In this document: one piece after another, positions 57,191 through 64,000 of the stretch
How positions within the stretch are numbered: the first letter of the stretch is position 1
Layout of the letters: every line of letters begins with the position of its first letter
Assembly: GCA_023213395.1 (NCBI GenBank)
Contig: CM041465.1
Span: 142,483,741 to 142,547,740 of the forward strand
Origin: Cycas panzhihuaensis
Taxonomy: Eukaryota > Cycadophyta
DNA: 64,000 nt
Reading direction: 5' to 3'
Position numbers and translations under genes: made by a program
The notes under the pieces: generated by a model
Database searches by the model: none
What the model was told of the DNA's origin: nothing
What the model saw: only the letters and a program-made list of their open reading frames with translations

Positions 57191-58399
57191 GATCCACGAT
57201 GATGTATTTGAGGTGGCACTATTTGCAACTCTAAGTGGTGAAGGTAAAAGTAAATAAGCATAACCACAATGAGCCTTAATATAATTAGCGGATCTATTAA
57301 CAACATTTGATGAAGTGGTCCCAATTCTTTAAAGGTGTGCATGAGCAAATTGCGTTCCACCAAAAACATCTTCAAAAGAAGTATTATCAACATTATGTGC
57401 ACCATGGCGCTGTTGATAACTTGGTAGTTTGTTGGTGGTAGTTCTGTAATTTTTGTCATAATGTCCTTTTTTATTAAACTTTTGGCACACAATTGTTTGA
57501 TTTCTAGTCTAAGTATTAGGTTGGTTGGATTGTCTCTGATTACTGGATCTAGGTCTAGGTTGATTATTTTAGCCTTGGCCTTAAGAATGTTTTTGTTGGA
57601 GTTGAGGAGCCTATTGACTAAGAGGATGTTGTCCTTGTTATCTACCTCTTCCTCTTCCACAAGAATTACCACCTCTACAAGAGTATTGACCTTGATTTTT
57701 GGTATAAAAAAGATCTTCTTCCACTTCAAAAGCAGCATCAACTGGATCTGATATGGTGGTAAAGTTGGTATCAAAGGTCTTATCAAATTCAATGAGCGTA
57801 TTAGCAAGATCCTCAAAGTTTAGGGTCTTTAAAGTGCCACTAGATTGAAGACTTCCCAATAGATTTTTACAATTTGGGATATGGAGACATGACTGAATCA
57901 AGAAAGCCCATGTAATACATTGAGTTTTAAAATCTTTATCAATGGATTGCTTGATTGGACGAAGGAGATTGATTGTCTCATTTGTGTGTCTTTTCTACAT
58001 TTTCAATTTGTTCATCTTCAACACTAAGTGAACAAATTCTAAGTATGATTTAGTATCAAAGTTATTCTTAAGAACTTCAAGAACTTTCCATGTTGTATCA
58101 TGTACAACTTTATCAATGAGATTATGCAGGGAATAATTAGTGATAAGGAGTATCCCTACACGAATTTTATCATCATCAAGTTCCCATTAACGTTTAGTTG
58201 TAGCTTCAATGGGAGCTATTGGAGCACCTCCTCTAGAAGCAGCTAAGGTAGTTGTACCTGTAATAGATGGTGTAGGTTACAAGTGATCTCTCCATAGACC
58301 TTCATACTTTGCAGCATTTCTAACACCAATGAACCACATGTCCCAATTTTCTTTTCCTTGTAGAATGCAGTTTACATTTTGCTTAAACTGTGAAGACAT
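57191..58399 (-). pseudogene. Copia-2 gag
   Basis: The start is ATG 58,399 (MSSQFKQNVNCIL), the Gln codon intact. The knuckle near 57,440-57,485 has the second Cys as Phe and the fourth as Tyr. The Gln-rich piece missing in copia-1 is at about 57,560-57,640. Confidence 0.83.
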
Positions 58400-60391
58400 G
58401 GTGTCTTTTTAGAAGGGAAGAAATGAATAAGGGACTATAAAAGTGATGGTAATAAATGACCAATCATTATTTACAAATGGGAAATGTAATGAAGTAGTGT
58501 AGCAGAAGGAAGAAGAAGTGAGAATGGTTGCTCAAAGAAGAAGGGAGCAACATAGAGAAAAGTCACCAACACTTGTGACAAATATTAACCTGACACAGCA
58601 AGAATATGAGAAGCACTATGATAAAAATTGGCCACTAACACTTGTGGAAAATATTAACCTGACATAGTAGGAATATGAGAAGCACTATGATTGTGATTAC
58701 ACTATGGATCACTTTTTACAAATAAGTAAGTGATCAATATACAAGATTGTAGGCCAATGTAAAAGCTGACATCATTGGGTTTACATAACTTGAAACTCAA
58801 ATATAGGATACGTAATCAACCTAATAACCTCTAACTTGTGTCCAACATGTAGTTGAGGTTGTTGAAGGGATGCCTACGCTTCTAGTAGAATTAAGTTGGC
58901 CTTCACCCGTAATTGTGCTTGGTGATGAAATCCAAGTCACAATGGAGCCCAAGTACTCCCAATCCTCACCTAGTTCACTAATGAGCAGTTATATACCTCC
59001 TCTAAAGAGTGGTACGTACAAACCTATGGCTATGACAGATATTGGATTGGTTATATTTTAATGTTGTATTAAAGTTTCAGTTTTCCTGGTTGGTTATCAG
59101 GATGATCCTTGATTTAGGCATGATGGTATGGCTAACCAAACCTCAACAATATTTTGGTTTAGTCCAGTCCCAACTTGAAACCCACACCTCCTTTATGGCA
59201 TGACATTCTACCAACCAAGGTATCTCAACCTTGGCAAGTGTGTGAATAGGTACAAGATGGTAGAAAATAGCGTACGTGATGCATTCCTTTTAGGAAGAGT
59301 GAAAAGATTATTGAATTGTATCAAATGTACATTTAACTAAAAATAGAATGCTTGCTTGGAGTGTTTGCTTGAAGTGTCTTTAGAGTGCTTGATTTGAGTG
59401 AATTTAGAGTGCTGAAATACAATGCTAATAAGTGAGTAAGAACACTGGATATTTCTCTGATTTAGGTGTTTTTTTCTCACTTTTATAATAGGCTTTTAAG
59501 CCTTATAAAAAGAAAGAAATTTTCTTCACTTTTTTTTTTCTTAATACAAAAGAAAGTAGTCTTCACTAAATCAACAATAACTTTCTCCCACGATGTCGAA
59601 ATGGAGTGTTAATTTTTATGCTACAAACTGGACTTAGATCTTCATTTTTAGGAAGTGGAATTAGGTCCAAATGAGTTCTGGAAAGTTTTTAGCAGCCCCA
59701 CAAAGTTAGGAAATTATATTTTTCTAGAATTCTTACTAAAAATAATTTCTATTCACTAAAACAGCAATAACTTCCTTATTGGGTGCTAGTTTTTGTGATG
59801 GAAAGTAGACTCAGAGCCTCATCTTTGACATTTGAAATCATGTCAATTGGATCTTTTTAGAAGATTTTGTAGACCTGTGAAGTTCAATAATTAAATTGTA
59901 TTTCTACAAAAATTTCAACTTGCTAATATCTCATTAACACATGATACCATATGAAATTTCCATCATTTTTTTATCACCAGGATACTAATATGGGCAAGGT
60001 GAGAGCATAAAATGATGGATATTTTAAATGGATTAAAATTCTTAAAAAAAAAAAAGGGTAAAACCTCCCCTTACAATCATTCTTCTAAATGCTAGAAAAA
60101 TTTTTGTGAGATTTCCCTTGTTAAATGGACAAAAAAGGGAAAAGAAAAAGAAGAATAAGATAGCATGAATGGCCACCAAAGGATGGGAATCCTTGAGCCT
60201 TACCACTCCTTGTATTATGCTTCCAAACATGTAAAAGAGAAAGGAAAATCAAACAATATAAAGTATGCTATCATAATAACTTGAAAATATTTATAAATTC
60301 ACTTTCACAATCTCCTTCACCACATGGATTGTGGGGGCGAAGGAAGTGATGGCTCCATTATAAGTGTAAGCGAGGAATATGAAGGAAGCAA
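58400..60391 (-). other. Copia-2 long 5' leader
   Basis: It matches the copia-1 leader along its length, with the 69-bp duplication at 58,562-58,700 and the 190-bp duplication at about 59,572-59,930. A 63-codon open frame on the opposite strand (58,870-59,061) is frameshifted in copia-1 and is not claimed as a gene. Confidence 0.75.
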
Positions 60392-60403
60392 GCTGTGATA
60401 CCA
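60392..60403 (-). other. Copia-2 primer-binding site
   Basis: The minus strand reads TGGTATCACAGC two bases from the LTR, one change from the iMet complement. Confidence 0.85.
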
Positions 60404-60405
60404 TA

Positions 60406-60703
60406 TGAAAAGAGTGGATCTATCCTTCATCTCTATGCACTAATCATAAAGGCAAACATGGGAGCAAGAGAGACTTCAGAGAAAGAAAGTAGCTCTCACA
60501 AAATGGGGAGGTAAGAATGAATATCCTCCATTAAGCTTTGACTTTTATATTGAGAGAAGGAGAATTAGAGTTAGGTGAAATGAAATTACATATAATGCAC
60601 ATGAAAGTACATTTCACTTAAGCGATCTAATTTAAAGTTCACTGAAGACCCTTTTTAGAAATAATCAAGTAATGTAATAACCTTGTGACATTAACCCTTT
60701 TCA
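60406..60703 (-). repeat. Copia-2 5' LTR
   Basis: It is 298 bp. The TATA-like AATATAAAAG on the minus strand is at 60,542-60,551. Confidence 0.95.
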
Positions 60704-60830
60704 GCCTAGCCCAACATCTCTAGCACCTAGAATCCATCATTTAAATCCCTACTTAATAACATGTGTATGTTTTTGGGACTAACCCCAATGTTACTAAGGA
60801 AATGTGTACCTAGGGACCCTCAAAGCCACC
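60704..60830 (+). pseudogene. Relic H RT, continuation after copia-2
   Basis: Joining 53,110 to 60,709 keeps the reading frame: ICSSFL continues as AQHL-stop-HLESII, the expected HLxHLE block just after the RT active site. Beyond about 60,800 the similarity fades. Confidence 0.55.
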
Positions 60831-61130
60831 ATTAAGGCTCGCTAGGGCACCTAGAGCCTCCCAATAGCCACCTATAGCTGACAGAACTTTATTAAGGTAC
60901 GTCTATTCATTTATTATTGTTATTTTTTAATATTGTTTGAAATTATTTGTCAGCTAGCATGTAGGTCGAGTGATGGCACTTACCACCTTCCTAAAACTCT
61001 ATTTAAAGGGTGGAAATACCTCCTTAGTGTTTTTTAACACTGCCAACTTTAGAAATCACTTATTTACTCAAGATGTATGTGATCTAATATCCTTCTCTGC
61101 TCCTTTGAATCCATCATTTGGTATTAGAGC
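60831..61130 (+). repeat. Probable 3' end of an LTR with primer-binding site
   Basis: TATTTAAAG at 61,000-61,008 looks like a TATA box. TGGTATTAGAGC at 61,119-61,130 is one base from the iMet primer site and follows 'tgaatccatca', an LTR-like end. The LTR start and its partner were not found. It may belong to the copia fragment at 63,263. Confidence 0.45.
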
Positions 61131-61336
61131 ACAAATAGGTGTTTGATAATTATTTATATTGATCTAGTTTCTCATATGTTTGTCGAAAGTTCTACATATG
61201 ACTGCTTGTTAGAATCCTGGCAAGCTCATCTGTCTACTAGAGAAATCGGTTTGAAGTTTTGCCTTGTGTGGAAGAAGATCTCATCCTCATAAGGCAATCT
61301 TCTACAACTGATCATAGTTGCATTACCAAGTTCTTC

Positions 61337-61386
<50 letters not shown>

Positions 61387-61415
61387 ATATATATATATAC
61401 ATATATATATACATG

Positions 61416-61463
<48 letters not shown>

Positions 61464-61719
61464 CATAGATATATATATATATATACATACATACATACAT
61501 ATATATATATATACATACATACATATATATACATACATACATATATATATATACATACATACATACATATATATACATACATATATACATATATATATAC
61601 ATACATACATATATATATACACATACATATATATATATATACACATATATATATATACATATATATGTATATGTATGTATATATATATATGTATGTGTAC
61701 ATATATATATGTATGTATG

Positions 61720-61768
<49 letters not shown>
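61337..61768. repeat. 430-bp (TA)n/(TACA)n/(TATG)n/(GT)n compound microsatellite
   Basis: The tract is almost entirely alternating pyrimidine-purine. TACA units on the left face TATG/TGTA units on the right as an inverted arrangement, and 19 or so GT units close it. Open frames in it on both strands are artefacts. Confidence 0.97.
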
Positions 61769-61949
61769 CTCATTTCTTTGATATATCTTCTCCAATATAT
61801 TTGAAAGATTTGGTTTGTGTCTCCCTTATTATATTTTTCAGTTGATTATTTATATTATAATCTTTATATATCTCTGCCACGGCCTCAAGCTGTACCTCAT
61901 CGTATATCTCTATCAAAACTAGGAGGCCCTGCTAGTTTTAAGTCATTAA

Positions 61950-62496
61950 TTAATAGTAAAGGCTACCAATATAAAGTTTCTTATGATCTTTTTCCTTTGA
62001 TGTATTGTTACCAATTTTAGTAAAACATTGAGATAACTTGTCATGTTCACCCTTAGAAAATAGCAGATCAAAATCCCCACCTGGAATTGCACTTATATCT
62101 TCAGATCTCTGTTTTATATTCTAAATCACCATAGCTTCATTACAAACTAATCCCTCTAAGACCTTAGGAGATTGAACAGTACGCTTTGGCCTATCCCTCT
62201 TTCTCTTTGTGATTGAATTACGTATATGCTTCTCTACATAGTGCAACAGAAGAGCTTCGGTTAGTAATTTGTATTGTTACTTGGATAATATAATGCATAT
62301 TAAGGAATAAGCTCAGTAGTAATATGTTGAACACTTGTATAACCAATTGAGGATTTAAACATCGATAAACAAGCTTGCTCGAGTTCCAGCATGAGATAGA
62401 AATCCTTCTGAGAGAGGCAATACTTAATCCATTGTGTAGAAGAGGAGAAACATCGTAACACTTTCGCTTCTTGATCTGTTGATCTAAGGAGACCAT
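61950..62496 (-). other. Coding-like minus-strand stretch of unknown identity
   Basis: 92 codons are open at 62,218-62,496, and a Lys/Arg-rich KRKRDRPKR stretch near 62,190 continues toward 61,960 with one stop. The composition is less AT-rich than the surroundings. I do not recognise the product. It lies downstream, on the same strand, of the RRM-like pieces and could be part of the same captured or pseudogene sequence. Confidence 0.3.
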
Positions 62497-62548
62497 TTTC
62501 CTATTCGATCCAACAATAAAAGCCTTTCATTAGTCCAACATTTCTATA

Positions 62549-62745
62549 AAGTTCAATAGTTCTAAAGCCTTAATTGTGTCTTCTAATCTGTTGAAATTAA
62601 TATAGCCATAACTGAGCGAATGCCTTGTAATGAGATCCCTGTATACATGAACTGAAACAACTAAACCCATTTTTGCTAAAAAGTTTATATAGCTTAGCTT
62701 CAGGCATACTACTTTCCAGGTCTCTAATATACAGAGATGTTAAAA
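62549..62745 (-). pseudogene. RRM fragment like RRM1 of poly(A)-binding protein
   Basis: On the minus strand, TSLYIRDLESSMPEAKLYKLFSK is followed, after a one-base frameshift near 62,675, by VVSVHVYRDLITRHSLSYGY and INF...ALELLNF. This is the order and spacing of RNP2, helix 1, strand 2, RNP1 and the LNF end of the first RNA-recognition motif of poly(A)-binding proteins. Stops follow. No neighbouring PABP domain in the right order was found, so it is a fragment: pseudogene, retrocopy or captured exon. Confidence 0.6.
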
Positions 62746-62959
62746 CCATATGGTTACCCCCATTGGCTGCCTATTCCATCTCTATCAGCTAACACAAATA
62801 AAACTCTAAAACTCTAGTTGCTTTTAAGTTCAGGCCTGGACTCAGAGTTTCCAAATAGTCTGATGAAGAAGGTAGTTAAAGGGTCTCTATACTTAGTCAA
62901 AAATACCTACCATTGTTAACAGATTAGCTAGTTGTGTGAACCCTGTATTAGGACAATCC

Positions 62960-63195
62960 TCCACTTGTATCTTTGTGCAAAATTACCAAGTCAAACTAGG
63001 GACTGATAAATGGTTACCCTAAGCATGAAATCGTAAGTAGAGTTTGACATCTTTTAGAAAGAAATATCTAGCAGTCGATCACCATCAGGCCCCTAACAAG
63101 TATTTTCACTGATATAAGGTCTCCAAACTACCCAAAGATGTTCCAAAGATCTTCATCTATAACATTTGGATCTGTCATCTCCATGTTCCCAAGGC
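62960..63195 (-). pseudogene. Second RRM-like fragment (RBP45/47- or PABP-like)
   Basis: The minus strand reads TDPNVIDEDLWNIFG, a stop, then FGDLISVKI, which has the helix-1/strand-2 pattern of an RNA-recognition motif. Weaker similarity (LRFHA, and a Trp at the expected end of the domain) continues in another frame to about 62,960. It lies 5' of the PABP-RRM1-like piece on the same strand. Confidence 0.45.
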
Positions 63196-63262
63196 ATCTA
63201 CACTATGTGATTCTTGGCATCCCAAATGCTAGAATCAATGACTACGATCAATCATTTGATAT

Positions 63263-64000
63263 TTGTTATATGGTCTAAAACAAGCATCCAAGGCTTGGTA
63301 TTCCTACATAGACATGTATTTTAGAGATCAAGGATTTGAGAGATCTCAAGCAGATCTAAACTTATACACTCAAATCAAGGGAAGCTCAGTCTTGATTGTA
63401 GGTCTTTATGTGGATGATCTAGTCTATATAGGAAATAACTCCCATCTTTTACATAAATTTAAAAATGCTATATGTAATGAATTCGAGATGGTAGACTCAG
63501 GCCTCATGCATTACTTCCTAGGATTGGAATTCTGGAAAGACAAACAAGGAATCTTCATCTCTCAATGCAAATATATATTAGATCTATTATAGAGATTCAG
63601 AATGATAGATTACAAACCATTGGCAATCCCAGCCAAAACTAGAATCAAACTATCTAAGATGGATGATTCAACTTTGATTAATCTAACTCTCTATAGATAG
63701 CTCATTGGCAGTCTAATATATTTGACATCTACTTGACTTGATATAACACACTCAGTCAGTGTTATGTCTAGGTTCATGTAGGATCCCAAGACCTCTCATT
63801 GGCAAGCTACCAAAAGAATCCTTAGATACCTTAAAGGGACTCCGTACTTTGGGTTATATTACAAATCCACCTCTAAATTTTAGTTGATGGATTATACAAA
63901 TTCAGATTGGGCAGGTGATGTTGATGATAGAAAGTCTATAATGGGTTATGTATTTAGTATGGGATCAACAATAGTAGCCTGGAGTACAAAGAAGAATAAT
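63263..64000 (+). pseudogene. Copia fragment I: 3' half of RT and RNase H, runs off window
   Basis: One frame runs 738 bases from LLYGLKQASKAWYSYIDMYF through LYVDDLVYIGNN (catalytic motif), HYFLGLEFWKDKQGIF, GSLIYLTST, SHWQATKRILRYLKGT and DWAGDVDDRKS to the window edge. Only five stops lie in it (TAG 63,590, 63,698, 63,779, 63,881; TGA 63,734). Similarity begins abruptly at the LYGLKQ block, so the upstream RT and everything before it is missing or displaced. The wording differs from copia-1, B, D and G, so this is a fifth copia sequence. Confidence 0.87.

Larger units (their letters stand above)
53111..60703 (-). mobile_element. Copia-2: full-length Ty1/copia, sister of copia-1, inserted in relic H
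   Basis: The LTRs are 53,111-53,407 and 60,406-60,703 (297 and 298 bp), flanked by TCCTA (53,106-53,110) and GCCTA (60,704-60,708), one mismatch. The architecture and orientation are those of copia-1, including the 2-kb leader. It keeps the gag start, the Gln-rich segment and several codons lost in copia-1. Confidence 0.95.

Noticed and set aside
58870-59061. 63-codon plus-strand frame in the copia-2 leader, in the antisense direction
   Set aside because: The matching sequence in copia-1 is frameshifted and has stops, so coding constraint is not supported.
61226-61845. Several long overlapping open frames on both strands rich in Tyr, Ile, Thr and Met
   Set aside because: They are translations of the alternating TA/TACA/GT microsatellite, open in most frames by composition.

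Overview
This window looks like the transposon sea of a large plant nuclear genome. It is AT-rich and visibly poor in CG dinucleotides, and I found no intact host gene, no rRNA or tRNA gene and no CRISPR array. Almost everything is Ty1/copia or Ty3/gypsy LTR retrotransposon. Every primer-binding site I could find matches plant initiator-tRNA-Met (TGGTATCAGAGC or a decayed form of it). The species cannot be named from the sequence. Old, heavily decayed, deeply nested elements suit a large-genome seed plant, but that is inference.

Layout, bases 1-50,099: one stack of nested elements. The outermost is element F, a large minus-strand gypsy of the Tat/Ogre type. Its 3' LTR starts left of the window and runs to 9,718. 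Its 3' untranslated part is 9,719-9,910 and 21,826-24,223. Its decayed pol and gag lie at 40,443-46,890 and its 5' LTR ends at 50,099. Three elements sit directly in F: copia-1 (1,597-9,127, minus, in the F 3' LTR, duplication CCATT), gypsy C (9,916-21,820, plus, in the F 3' region, duplication TTGAC) and gypsy E (24,229-40,437, plus, just after the F integrase, duplication TATAA/TATAG). These host others in turn. Copia B (14,717-19,696) lies in the integrase of C (GGACC/GGACA). Copia D (24,373-29,675, plus, TGCAA) lies in the 5' LTR of E. Copia G (30,780-36,129, minus, AGGAT) lies in the gag of E. D and G are one family in opposite orientation, giving a 5.3-kb inverted repeat with a 1.1-kb spacer.

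Layout, 50,100-64,000: a very old gypsy relic (H, plus) runs from its gag zinc knuckle near 51,850 to reverse transcriptase at 53,110. It is split there by copia-2 (53,111-60,703, minus), a sister of copia-1, and resumes at 60,704. Next come an LTR-like stretch with a primer-binding site (to 61,130), a 430-bp almost purely alternating pyrimidine-purine microsatellite (61,337-61,768), and minus-strand fragments resembling RNA-recognition motifs of poly(A)-binding and RBP45/47-type proteins (62,549-63,200). Last is the 3' half of a copia polyprotein (63,263 to the window end, plus).

Every polyprotein is broken. The breaks are not random: most in-frame stops are TAG where the families have Gln (CAG) or Trp, and zinc-binding Cys residues have repeatedly become Tyr. 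Both are what C-to-T decay of methylated non-CG cytosines would give. No element here looks able to move by itself. Structures most worth a second look are the D/G inverted repeat, a modular GC-rich hairpin island shared by LTRs of two copia families, palindromic arrays in the LTRs of C, a reverse-transcriptase-less protease/RNase H open frame in E, and the RNA-binding-gene fragments near the right edge.
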